NCBI GenBank assembly: GCA_030323885.1 | Contig: CM059193.1 | Location: 74,189,543-74,253,542 of the forward strand | Reading direction: 5' to 3' | DNA length: 64,000 bases | From: Branchipolynoe longqiensis | Lineage: Eukaryota; Annelida; Polychaeta; Phyllodocida; Polynoidae | Shown here: piece after piece, positions 54,212-63,368 of the stretch | Layout: each line of letters starts with the position of its first letter | How positions within the stretch are numbered: the stretch's first letter is position 1 | Notes under the pieces: generated by a model | The model's database searches: none | Seen by the model: the letters and a program-made list of their open reading frames with translations, nothing else | What the model was told of the DNA's origin: nothing | Made by a program: the position numbers and the translations under genes

Positions 54212-55827
54212 TTGGCCGCCCGCATCCCCCTCCCCTCAGGCTTACACATCACCGCCTGGCGCGTCCGCCTCCGAGACCACCCCGACAAGGACCTAGTCGA
54301 CCTCCTCGAGTACGGCTTCCCCGCCAATTACTCCGCCAGCACCCCCCCCCCCCCCCCGGCCCACATACACCAACCACCGGGAGGCCCCCGAGCACGAAGT
54401 CCACCTCCGCGACTTCATTACCACCGAGCTCGCCCACGGTGCCCTCGCCGGCCCCTTCACCGCCCCCCCTTCACCCCCTGGGCCCAGGTCTCCCCCATGA
54501 TGACCCGCCCCAAATCCGACCCTGGTAAGAGGCGGGTCATCGTCGACCTCTCCTACCCCACGGCCACAGCGTCAACGCTGGGATACCCCGCCGCGAGTAT
54601 CTGGGTAGGCCCCACGCCTACCGGCTCCCCTCCGTGGCCAACGTGGGCCGCCGCCTCGTCGGACTGGACACCGGGGCCTACACCTGGACCGCGGACATAT
54701 CCAGGGCCTACCGCCAGCTACGGGCCGACCCCCTCTCCTGCCCCCTATATGGGATCGCCTTCGAGGGGGCCACCTATGTCGACCTCGCCCTTCCCTTCGG
54801 CTGCCGCTCCTCGGGCACCGCCTGCGTCAGGGTGACCGCCGCGGTGCCCTGGATCCTCCGTCGCGAGGGCTTCCATGCCCTCGTCCACGTCGACGACTTT
54901 GTCGGGTGTGAGCTCACCTACCTGAGGGCACGCCAGGCCTTCGACGGTTTCATTGCCCTCGTCGGCGCCCTTGGCCTGGAGGTCGCCCCTGGGAAGTGCC
55001 ACCCCCCGGCGATGCGAGTCTCCTGGCTCGGATTCGCCGTCGACAGCGAAGCCATGACGATTCGCATCACCCCCGACAAAGTCGACGAGCTCGTCGCCGA
55101 TTGCGAGGCCCGGGCCGCCCAGCCTACCCTCGGGCGCCGGGAGCTGCAGAGCATCCTCGGCCGCCTCAACCACGTCGGCAGCTGCGTCCTCCCCGCGAGG
55201 AAGTTCATGGCGCGCCTGCTCACGGCCCTCCGCAGCTGCCACGGGTTCGCCACCATCACCCTCGGGGACGCCGCCCTCCGGGATCTGGCCTGGTTCGCGG
55301 CCTACGGGCGCGCCTCCAACGGCCTCCACCTCCTCCGTCCGATGGGGACCCGGAGGATCGTCATCGAGTGCGACTCCTGCCTCACCGGGGGCGGGGCCTA
55401 CTCCCCCAGGCGCTACTATGCCCGAGGGTACTCCAGGGCTTTCCGGGCCCGCTTCCCCACTATCCACGAGCTCGAGGCGGTCAACCTGGTGGTGGCCCTC
55501 CGCACCCTCCTCCCCGCTGACGTCGCGGGGACCAACGTTGTCATCAACACGGACAACATGGCCTCCGCGGCCTCCCTCGAGTCGGGGCGGGCCCACGACC
55601 TCACCCTCGGGACGTGCGCCCGGGCACTCTGGCTCATGGTGGCCGAGGCGTGCTTTGAGCTCACCATCCTCCACAAACCCGGCGCCGACCTCGTCCTCGC
55701 CGACGCCCTCAGCCGCGCCCACCTGCCTGGTCGGTGGGCCGGCGTGGCCCGAGACGAGGTCGCCCGCCTCGGGCTCGAACGCGCCGACGCCCACCATGAC
55801 GACTTCCCCTACAACCCTGCCCTCTGA
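54212..55827 (+). pseudogene. DIRS-like reverse transcriptase and RNase H (two frame breaks)
   Basis: The start is split over frames: EVHLRDFITTELAHGALAGP (about 54389-54460), then MTRPKSDPGKRRVIVDLSYP, then a frame 54634-55827 of 397 residues. RT palm: TADISRAYRQL (Asp21 of the long frame), LPFGCRSSGTA, HVDDF (residues 85-89, a variant of YxDD) and SWLGFAVDS. RNase H: IECDSCLTGGG (Asp247), HELEAVN (Glu281 region), NTDNMAS (Asp307) and LADALSRA (Asp357). All catalytic positions are present in the long frame. It would copy the element RNA into DNA and degrade the RNA strand. The large open frame on the opposite strand (54745-55896) is a composition shadow. Confidence 0.85.
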
Positions 55828-56734
55828 TCCAGGGTACACCACCTCCGAGGTCGCTGCCGTGGATGGACTCCACATCGCCGCCCTCGCGCCCTCCACCTGG
55901 AGGAACCGACGTCGCCAGGCCCGAGGTTGCGTCCAGTTCGCCTCGGGCCACCACTGGGACCCTCTCGCCCTGACGCCCTTCGACGTCGCCGCCTACACCG
56001 CCTCGCTCTATGCCCGCCCCCTGGCGCCGGTCTCCGTCCGGTACGCCCTCTCCGGGGTTCGCTCCTGGCTGGAGGCGGCCCCGCCCCGCCCCGCCTCTGA
56101 CACCTACCACCCTCGCCGCCGTCGCCCACCATCTCGCCCTCGCCGGGCCCTCGGGCATCGTCCCCCGGGCCGCTCTCCTCCTCAGGTATTACGGGATGCT
56201 ACGGCAGTCTAGCCTCCTCTCCCCCAGCCCCGAGGTGTGGGGCGGCCCCCACACCATCACACGCGGCGACGTCGCCCCCGCCCCCGGGGGGCTCCGGGTC
56301 ACCCTCCGGACCACCAAGACCATCGCGCTGCCCTCGGGGGCGGTCGCCCTCTTCATCCCCGCCTCGCCCGGGCGCCCGCTCTGCCCTGTCGCCGCCTGGA
56401 CCGCCGCTGTGGCCCTGGCCCCTGCCTGCCCCGCCGATCCTGCCTTCATTCTGCCCTCCGGCCGCCCCCTCGACCCTCGGACACTGACGGCCATCCTGCG
56501 AGGCGCCCTCTCGGCCCTCGGGGTGCCCGCCCCCGACCGCTACACTCTCCACAGCCTGCGCCGGGGGGCCGCCCAGGCTTGTCCGGCGTCCCCCTGTCGG
56601 AGATCATGGAACAGGGGACCTGGACCTCCGCCTCGGTCCACGTCTACGTCCCCCGGATCGCCGCCTCGGGCGCCCCTCGAGCCCTCTCCTCAGTTTTGGT
56701 GGAGGGCTCCTCGGGCCACCTCCCTCCCATCTGA
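55828..56734 (+). pseudogene. DIRS-like tyrosine recombinase (two frame breaks)
   Basis: N-terminal part in one frame: ALAPSTWRNRRRQARGCVQF, LTPFDVAAYTASLYARPLAP, SVRYALSGVRSWLEA, resembling SAM-like core-binding domains. A shift near 56100 leads to AALLLRYYGMLRQSSLLS (first catalytic Arg), LRVTLRTTKT and the H-x-x-R box LHSLRRG. A second shift near 56577 leads to SEIMEQGTWTSASVHVYVP, whose Tyr is the likely nucleophile, and a stop at 56732. This enzyme integrates the circular DNA copy in DIRS elements. With both shifts the copy cannot make an active enzyme as assembled. Confidence 0.8.
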
Positions 56735-56885
56735 CGTCATAGCTCAGATAACACTAAACTCGGGCATGGCCCCCTGGTCTTATTGACTATTTGAACTCTT
56801 TGACATTTGATCTTCAGTGATAGAGGTTCCTCATTGACCACCTCTTTGTACATTATACATTTATCATATACTGCCTCTGTCGATC

Positions 56886-56893
56886 TGAATAAA
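56886..56893 (+). terminator. poly(A) signal of the DIRS-like element
   Basis: AATAAAGTG followed by TTTTATTCC, about 50 nt before the right inverted end. Confidence 0.5.
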
Positions 56894-56917
56894 GTGTTTT
56901 ATTCCAACTCCTGCCTC

Positions 56918-56941
56918 CTCTCCTTCCTCGTCACGGATCAA
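56918..56941 (-). repeat. right inverted terminal repeat of the DIRS-like element
   Basis: Complement TTGATCCGTGACGAGGAAGG; pairs with 51797-51820. Confidence 0.65.
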
Positions 56942-57139
56942 TGTTGGCAAGCTTGCCAAAACTCTGACACCATAGCATTCTGTAGTAACATGACCTATTC
57001 AATTGCCTCACTATTCCCTTCTGTATGGTGACAAATGCTTACTAAGTGCATCAGTATCTAAGTTAGATATGTAGAATCAATTTGAGATAATTGCTTTGGT
57101 TTTGAAAATTTGATGATTTCATCGGACTATGCAGCTTTA

Positions 57140-57945
57140 AGGCTGTGAAGAATTCGCCACCGTGCTAACGCCCGTGAAAAAATTACCCACGTTACATATA
57201 ACATGGGCAATTTAGCCCGATTTATCCTCTTCAGCTGTTTTGGGAGGGTTTCTTTGGTAATGAATTGTATTCATATATACCGTATATGTCCCAATAGATG
57301 CGCACTGCGTGAGTGCAGACACATAGATGTGCAACTATTCAAAGTTGAAGAATTTCATGGATTTGTTTTTGTTGGGCCTCTGAAATAAAATGGGATAGTT
57401 TCATTTGATGTGCATTCACTCTGAATATGATCGTAAATTGTTATTTGTTTTTGTCGTGCCTCTGAAATAAAATGGGATTGTTTTATTTGATGTGCATTCA
57501 CTCTGAATATGATCGTACATTTTTATTTGTTTTTGTCATGCCTCTGAAATAAAGTGGGATTGTCTTATTTTAGGTACATTCAGTCTGAATATGATTGTAA
57601 ATTTGTGTGTGCTTTCAATTTTGAAATGGGGATGTGCTTCTATTGGGTAGCGTGCTTCTATTGGAACATATACAGTATCTTTTGTCAGTGCCATAGCACT
57701 GGTCATCCAACTGTGCGTGTCACAGGTATCTAGGTATTGGCACTATTTGTTTAGTTATTTTTACACGGTTTACATAGTAGCTTGAAGTGTGACATAGGCC
57801 TAGGGATACTTGCACAGTTGAATAGGCTTTTGTCCAAAATAATTGTTAATAAATGTCTATCATTTTAGTAGCTATCTGTGCTCCTGATATGTGAACACCT
57901 GCCTATGCCTGCATTGATTCATATTGTCTTGTTCTCTTTCCACAG
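57140..57945. other. 3' part of intron 7 with a triplicated segment
   Basis: TTATTTGTTTTTGTCRTGCC with CTGAAATAAAATGGGAT recurs at about 57360, 57445 and 57530 (period about 85 bp). Ends in CTCTTTCCACAG before exon A1. Confidence 0.6.
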
Positions 57946-58091
57946 CCTATACACAACCGCGATTGACGCCATTGTAGGCTGTGCAAATGTGATCATTGGT
58001 CCCTTTTCTCACTTAAATACTGACTTCAACGCTAACTTCTTACGAGACCTAAACAATATTGACAATGCGAAACACATATGTGGAGCAGTGA
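57946..58091 (+). CDS. trefoil mosaic gene, exon 8: cysteine module exon A1
   Basis: 146 nt, phase 2 in and phase 1 out. Encodes (G)LYTTAIDAIVGCANVIIGPF, SHLNTDFNANFLRDLNNID and NAKHICGAV. Together with B1 it gives four cysteines; the last Cys of B1 and the first here are spaced C-x12-C, the same as B2/A2. The exon length is identical to A2. No family recognised; helical content and small-secreted-domain style suggest a disulfide-stapled helical bundle, an inference only. Acceptor TTTCCACAG|CC, donor GTGA|gtaagt. Confidence 0.82.
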
Positions 58092-58767
58092 GTAAGTATT
58101 GTTTTCTGTAGCAATTTTTTATTTAAATTTTATTTGAATTGGTAACATATATTTTTGTTAAGTCAGCAACTTCTCTTGTCAGCACCGAGGTGTTGGTAAT
58201 TGCATCTATTCATTCCCTACTTTTTTTTTTACTAAATGTATTTTATTCAGCGAATGTAATAAAATGGGCTATTTAAGATTGTTTTGTACAGAACCATTAA
58301 ACCCAGTACCCTGTGAGAGCAATGAAGTTGATATTTCCAGAATAACAATATACTTCAAGGTGCGGAGAATATTCATGTTAAATCTGGTCTGTAGATCTTT
58401 GACCACTTTGAGGTTAATTCGGGATCTCTGACTACATTCAGGATAATTCAGGAACCTCCATACAATACGGCTATCCTGAGTTCCGCTGGACCAAAAAAAA
58501 AAGAAATTGCATATTGAATAGGGCATTATATAAGGTATGTGGCAGCTTCCGTAAAACAAAAAAAAAGGATTTGATTATCAGAATGATGGTAGATTCAGGT
58601 CAAACAGGGTTTGTCAGTTTTTCCACCTGAACCCTTCAATTGAACTATGGGGATTAACTTCAAACTGGATAAAGCTGTTCATATTACATAACTTCGGTAC
58701 CAGTATGCCTTCTTGTTTGTGTAGGTGGTCGATTTTTGTGCTAAAATCATTGTATTTACCGTTTCAG
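58092..58767. other. intron 8
   Basis: 676 nt, AT-rich, no mobile element recognised; T-run at 58221-58230 and A-run near 58490. Ends in ACCGTTTCAG. Confidence 0.6.
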
Positions 58768-58900
58768 TGGGTTACTCAACGAAGACGGCGTTTTGTATAC
58801 CTGAATCTGTGGGTGTGTGCACCTTGCTGTCCTTTGACCTACTGGTCACTTTTACCAAGCAGAATTACAACTCAGCCACTGACGCGCCTAAAGTATGTGC
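58768..58900 (+). CDS. trefoil mosaic gene, exon 9: cysteine module exon B2
   Basis: 133 nt, phase 1 in and phase 2 out. Encodes (M)GYSTKTAFCIPESVGVCTLL, SFDLLVTFTKQNYNSATDA and PKVC(A). It has one cysteine more than B1. The terminal C followed by a split small residue lines up with YC(G) of B1 and YC(T) of B3. Acceptor CCGTTTCAG|TG, donor GTGC|gtaagt. Confidence 0.82.
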
Positions 58901-58994
58901 GTAAGTACCCAAACCCCAGTTAGCAGAACACCACATCAACTCTCTCACCTAGAACATATTCTCACATGGCATCCAATTCTTGCTAGCAGAACAC

Positions 58995-59340
58995 CACAAG
59001 GAATGGCCTAATGGGGAAGAGCGCTATGCTAGCTTCCTGTGCCAAAGGTCGTGGGTTCGAAACCCGACCGAATCAAACTAACTACTTCCAAAATTGATAT
59101 CTGTCAAAATCTAGCCTGGCACTCTGCATTAATGGGAAAGGGCAATGATAAAATGGTTCGCTCAGTATCAGGATAACAAGACTGAGTAGGATATCGGGGC
59201 ATGGTGCTGGCAGGCCATTCATCCAATGGGGAAGCACTATAATTATAAAAGTCGCCATGCATGCGCACTGTCACAAGTCGGCACCCATCCTGATATGACC
59301 TCGGATGTTGTTCGGACGTAAAGCCCCAACAAATTAACTA
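58995..59340 (+). mobile_element. SINE1
   Basis: Head GGAATGGCCTAATGGGGAAG with B box GGGTTCGAAACCCG, full body, tail AAAGCCCCAACAAATTAACT. Confidence 0.75.
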
Positions 59341-59795
59341 ACTTCTAGCGGAACAATGGTGGCTGGTGGCTTGGTTTGGTAGCACGGTGCTGGTGTCATA
59401 GTGTTGGTGATATGGTGCTGGTGACATAGTGTTGGTGGCATGGTGTTGGTGACACGGTGCTGGTGACACAGTGTATGTGACAGTGTTGGTAACATGGTGT
59501 TAGTGACATAGTGTCACTGACATGGTGTTGATGAGATGATGTTGGTGGTGTGGTGTTGGTGGTATGGTGCTGGTGACATAGTGTTGGTAACATGGTGATT
59601 GTGAGATTGTGGTGGTGACATGGTGATGGTGACATAGGGTTGGTGACAAAGCAGTGGTGACTGTGACATGGTGTTGGTGGTATGGTGCCAGTGACATGGT
59701 GTTGGTGAAATGGTGCTGGTGGTATGGTGCTGGTGGCATGATGCTGGTGACATCATGCTGGTGACATAGTGTTGTTGACATTGTGCTGGTGACAT

Positions 59796-60735
59796 CCCAG
59801 ATAGCACACAGTCGTCGGCCCGACGTTGTTTTGTCCAACCTCCCACCGTCGGGGCGACGGCGGCTGCCGCCGTCGCCCCGATGGCGGAAACCGCCGACGA
59901 GCCGGCGGCGACAAAACAACGTCGGCCCGACGGCGACAAACGCCATTGGGCCGACGTTGTTTTGTCCAACCATCCACCGTCGACTCGACGGCGGCTGCCG
60001 CCGTCGACCCGACGAGCCAAGAAGACACTGTCACTCTAGTGTCAATACGTACAGGGTAATTCAAATCGTATTAACACGAATAATTCCATTAATACATCCT
60101 AATAAATTACAAAACCTTTACAAAATAATCTACACATATTAATAAACAAACCTGTTAAATAATTCCTTAAAATTCCTCAGATTTTTGGAGTTATTTGTAG
60201 AAAAAGAACGCTGCTCAACCATCGCACGTGTTCCGGTGGCGATTCGAAGTAAACAAACCGTATCGGATAATTTAAATCGTATTAACACGAATAATTCCAT
60301 TAATACTTCGTAATAAATTACAAAACTTTTACAAAATAATCTAAACATATTACTAAACATACCTGTTAAATAATTCCTTAAAATTCCTGGTATTTCTGGA
60401 GTTATTGGTAGAAAAAGAACACTGATCAACGATCGCACGTGTTCCGCTGGCGACTCGAGCCGGAATTCAAATTTAAAGAACTGCGCAAGCGCGGCCCACC
60501 ACCGTCGGCTTGACGGTGGCTCAACGGTGGACCAAGTGTGGAAAATGAATGCAAACCTGCGGCGGCCCACCACCGTCGGGCCGACGGTGGCCCGACGGTG
60601 GCTCAAAAGTGGAAAGGGATTGATACCCAACGTCGGAAATCCACCGGCGGCCCGATGGCGGCCCGACGGTGGAAAGTCGATCGCGACGGTGCGACCAATA
60701 GCCGACATCGGCCCGACGGCTGTGTGCTATCTGGG
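59796..60735. mobile_element. M5 element, complete (CCCAGATAGCACACAG ends)
   Basis: Left CCCAGATAGCACACAGTCGT, complement of right CCCAGATAGCACACAGCCGT. AT on both sides may be a 2-bp duplication. The interior has two CGTCGGCCCGACG-rich tracts around an AT-rich core in which a segment with TAATTCCTTAAAATTCC is itself repeated (60157 and 60373). 940 bp. Confidence 0.85.
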
Positions 60736-60752
60736 ATGGTGTTGGTGGCATG

Positions 60753-60852
60753 GTGCAGTCACCATGAGTGTGCAATGTCACAAGTTGGTAACCGCCCTGA
60801 TATGACCTGGAATGTTGTTAGGAGGTAAAACAACATTAACCAAACAAACAAA
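60753..60852 (+). mobile_element. SINE1 3' fragment
   Basis: CAGTCACCATGAGTGTGCAA, CCTGATATGACCTGGAATGT and ACAACATTAACCAAACAAAC. Confidence 0.7.
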
Positions 60853-61553
60853 CATAGTGCGGGATAGTGCTAGTGGCATGTGATAGTGCTGGTGGCATGG
60901 TGCCGGTGGCATGGTTCTGGTGACATGGTTTTGGTGGCATGGTGCTGGTGACATGGTGGGTGTTACATGGTGCTGGTGACATAGTGTTGGTGGTATGGTG
61001 CTGGTGAGTGTTGATGACATGGTGTTGGTGGCATGGTGATGGTGGCATGGTGCTGGTGACATAGTGTTGGTGACATGGTGCTGGTGACATGGTGTTGGTG
61101 ACATGGTGCTGGTGACATATTGTTGATGACACAGAGTTGGTGACTGTGACATGGTGTTGGTGGTATGGTGACTGTGACATGATGTTGGTGGTATGGTGCC
61201 AGTGACATGGTGTTGGTGAAATGGTGCTGGTGGTATAGTGCTGGTGGCATGATGCTGGTGACATCATGCTCATGACATAATGTTGTTGACATTGTGTTGG
61301 TGACATTGTGTTGGTGGCATGGTGCTGGTGAAATGGTGTTGGTGGCATGGTGCTGGTGACATGGTGTTTGTGACAGTGTTGGTGACATGGTTCTGGTGGC
61401 ATGGTGTTGGTGACACAGTGTTGGTGGCATGGTGCTGGTGGCATCCTTTATATCCATGGGAACAGAACCATACAGTTTGGCAGGACATCAAATTCCTAAA
61501 TAAATCAACAACAGCAGACCAATGTAATTCTTCTATCTTTTAATTGTTTTCAG

Positions 61554-61699
61554 CAAAATTGTGGAAGTGGTGCGTGGCGTTGCAACGTGTATAGGGCTTT
61601 CTACCCGCGGCTGCACACCTGCGCAGAAGGACGAGTTTGTCGCCGTCCGCAGAGGCTACATAGCAACTGCTGACCGCATGAGTGTGTCATGCAACACAG
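61554..61699 (+). CDS. trefoil mosaic gene, exon 10: cysteine module exon A2
   Basis: 146 nt, phase 2 in and phase 1 out, the same length and phases as A1. Encodes (A)KIVEVVRGVATCIGLSTRG, CTPAQKDEFVAVRRGYIATA and DRMSVSCNT. C-x12-C across the B2/A2 junction equals B1/A1; the next two framework cysteines are 33 residues apart here and 32 in A1. One extra Cys may pair with the extra Cys of B2. Acceptor TGTTTTCAG|CA, donor ACAG|gtgtgt (less ideal). Confidence 0.8.
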
Positions 61700-62276
61700 G
61701 TGTGTTGCATACTTTTATTGATGGTTTATTTACCCTGTCGATAACATATAAGTTCATGATAGAACTTGTTTTCAATGCAGAACAGCTTTAGTCATTAGTT
61801 TGTGGTTTATTATCTTGTACAGTTTGTTAGTAATTTTCACATGTAGTTATCTCAGAGATACCTGGTCCATAATTACCATTCTTGATGGGTAACATGTTGA
61901 CACACCAAAACCCTCTTATGTTACCGCTACTGTGTTGTGCGACTTTATCCAATTTAACCCACCTGCCCCGTTTAGCTGCCTTATCCATCGAGTATCATGC
62001 CCCAGGACTCAGTAGGTTCCCGGATCAAGTATGGGAGGTTGTGGGATCTATTACTGGCTGAGTCAAACAAAAGATACAAAATTGGTACTTGTCGCTAATT
62101 TGGTATTTGGCGCTGGGCATTACTGGAAAAGGACAAGGACTGGTTGGCTAAGTGAATGAATGAGATAGTGAGGCATGGCTTCGGTGACACTGCACCCCAA
62201 TAGGGCAGCACTATAAAGGCATCATGGGTGTGTACACAACCGAGAAGGTTTGTGTCCATCCTGATATGAACTGATA
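61700..62276. other. first part of intron 10 with a degraded SINE1
   Basis: SINE1-like body at about 62005-62275 (CAAGGACTGGTTGGCTAAGT, CCATCCTGATATGAACTG). Nothing else recognised. Confidence 0.55.
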
Positions 62277-63165
62277 TAAAGCTGAATAATCCGATTAAAG
62301 CATAACATTTTCTAGACCAAACCATTTATCTAGATTCTATCCTACATATCCAACTCGGATATTGTTGCACTGAATAGGTCTATATTGCTCTTGTGATAAT
62401 ACTAGAAAATCTGTAGCCGAAGCCTATATTCATCATATTGGTATGCACATCAAAATTAATTTGGCAAGTCTTCACTTCAAATCTCTCCAAAGTTAACCCT
62501 TTAAAATGAAAGCTTCTGCAAACTAAAGTAAAGTAGATTATAACATCAACGTAATATATTTATCTTTAATAGATGTATCAGAAACTCAAAACCATCGGAT
62601 TATCCACCTTGAAAATAAAAACCACTGCAAACTAAAGTAAAGTAGATTATAACATCAACCTAATATATTTATCTTTAATAAATGTATCAGAAACTCAAAA
62701 CTATCGGATTATGCAACTTGAAAATAAAAACCACTGCAAACTAAAGTAAAGTAGATTATAACATCAACCTAATATATTTATCTTTAATAGATGTATCAGA
62801 AACTCAAAACCATCGGATTATGCAACTTGAAAATAAAAACCACTGCAAACTAAAGTAAAGTAGATTATAACATCAACCTAATATATTGATCTTTAATAGA
62901 TGTATCAGAAACTCAAAACCATCGGATTATGCACCTTGAAAATAAAAACCACTGCAAACTAAAGTAAAGTAGATTATAACATCAACCTAATATATTTATC
63001 TTTAATAAATGTATCAGAAACTCAAAACCATCGGATTATGCAACTTGAAAATAAAAACCACTGCAAACTAAAGTAAAGTAGATTATAACATCAACCTAAT
63101 ATATTGATCTTTAATAAATGTATCAGAAACTCAAAACTATCGGCTGATGCAACCTTTAAATAAAA
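62277..63165 (+). mobile_element. MITE M1 with an expanded 3' part
   Basis: Left TAAAGCTGAATAATCCGATT at 62277. The first right end is near 62607 (ACCATCGGATTATCCACCTT), after which the terminal 109 bp is tandemly repeated to about 63165. Confidence 0.8.
62611..63160 (+). repeat. 109-bp tandem array derived from the M1 right end, about 5 copies
   Basis: GAAAATAAAAACCACTGCAA starts at 62611, 62720, 62829, 62938 and 63047, an exact 109-bp period. Each unit ends with the M1 terminal word CCATCGGATTATGCAACTTG. Copies are nearly identical. Confidence 0.93.
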
Positions 63166-63268
63166 CTGTCACATACTGTTTTAGCAATGCCAAAGGTGAA
63201 TTACTTTGATGATGCCAACAGAATACTCTAAGAGCGCTGTTAACTGTTGCTGTTTGTTTGTCTGACAG

Positions 63269-63368
63269 GGTGCACCGAACTTACCCTTTTTCTCCTGGAT
63301 AAACATCCGACGTGTACTTGGAACCTGCCTCGGTTATACCCAGACCCAAAGATAGAGAACTACTGCAC
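63269..63368 (+). CDS. trefoil mosaic gene, exon 11: cysteine module exon B3 (gene continues)
   Basis: 100 nt, phase 1 in and phase 2 out. Encodes (G)CTELTLFLLDKHPTCTWNLP and RLYPDPKIENYC(T). Shorter than B1 and B2 but with the same phases and the same terminal YC plus split residue. The next exon should be an A-type exon beyond 64000. Acceptor TCTGACAG|GG, donor GCAC|gtacgt. Confidence 0.75.

Larger units (their letters stand above)
51797..56941 (+). mobile_element. DIRS-like tyrosine-recombinase retroelement, GC-rich, about 5.1 kb
   Basis: Order on the + strand: gag-like region, RT, RNase H, tyrosine recombinase, poly(A) signal AATAAA at 56888. This order with a recombinase instead of an integrase or endonuclease defines the DIRS order. 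The element is strikingly GC-rich against AT-rich host DNA. Inverted ends: TTGATTCGTGGCGGGGAAGG at 51797 and, as complement of the right end, TTGATCCGTGACGAGGAAGG ending at 56941. About 22 nt (51775-51796) left of the end match neither the MITE nor the inverted end. Frameshifts and one stop show the copy is defective, or that C-runs were misassembled. Confidence 0.85.
51634..57139. mobile_element. MITE M1 split by the DIRS-like element
   Basis: Left half CATAGTCCGATGGTTTTGAG to CAACCATACCAAATT (51634-51774); right half ATGTTGGCAAGCTTGCC to TCGGACTATGCAGCTTTAA (56941-57139). The two halves abut at the usual AAATTAG/TTTTGGCAAG point of M1 when the GC-rich insert is set aside. Confidence 0.8.
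59390..61450 (+). repeat. 15-bp minisatellite (GGTGCTGGTGACATA), interrupted by M5 and a SINE1 piece
   Basis: Two tracts, 59390-59795 and 60860-61450, of a GGTGTTGGTGRCATG unit. The frames rich in SPTPCHQH on the minus strand come from it. The interruption is the M5 element (59796-60735) and a SINE1 3' fragment (60753-60852). Confidence 0.92.
7060..63368 (+). other. trefoil / four-cysteine mosaic gene, whole locus (3' end outside window)
   Basis: Eleven coding exons with mutually consistent splice phases: signal peptide (7060-7147), trefoil 1 (38476-38610), trefoil 2 (41488-41643), linker (44599-44619), trefoil 3 (46343-46483), trefoil 4 (48529-48666), then exons B1 (49501-49660), A1 (57946-58091), B2 (58768-58900), A2 (61554-61699) and B3 (63269-63368). 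Intron lengths are 31328, 2877, 2955, 1723, 2045, 834, 8285, 676, 2653 and 1569 nt. The spliced frame is 1364 nt, about 454 residues plus two bases, with no internal stop. The product is predicted to be secreted: a cleavable signal peptide, four disulfide-rich trefoil domains and at least two and a half copies of an unrecognised cysteine module, with no membrane segment in the visible part. Trefoil proteins are known from mucus and gut secretions, but no function is claimed here. Exons missed in the long introns, alternative splicing and the true 5' and 3' ends remain open. Confidence 0.8.

Noticed and set aside
54745..55896. 383-residue open frame opposite the reverse transcriptase
   Set aside because: Shadow of the GC-rich RT-RNase H frame; no recognisable domain and no independent signals.
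59396..61457. His/Pro/Thr-rich open frames (SPTPCHQH type)
   Set aside because: They come from the 15-bp minisatellite and exist in several frames.
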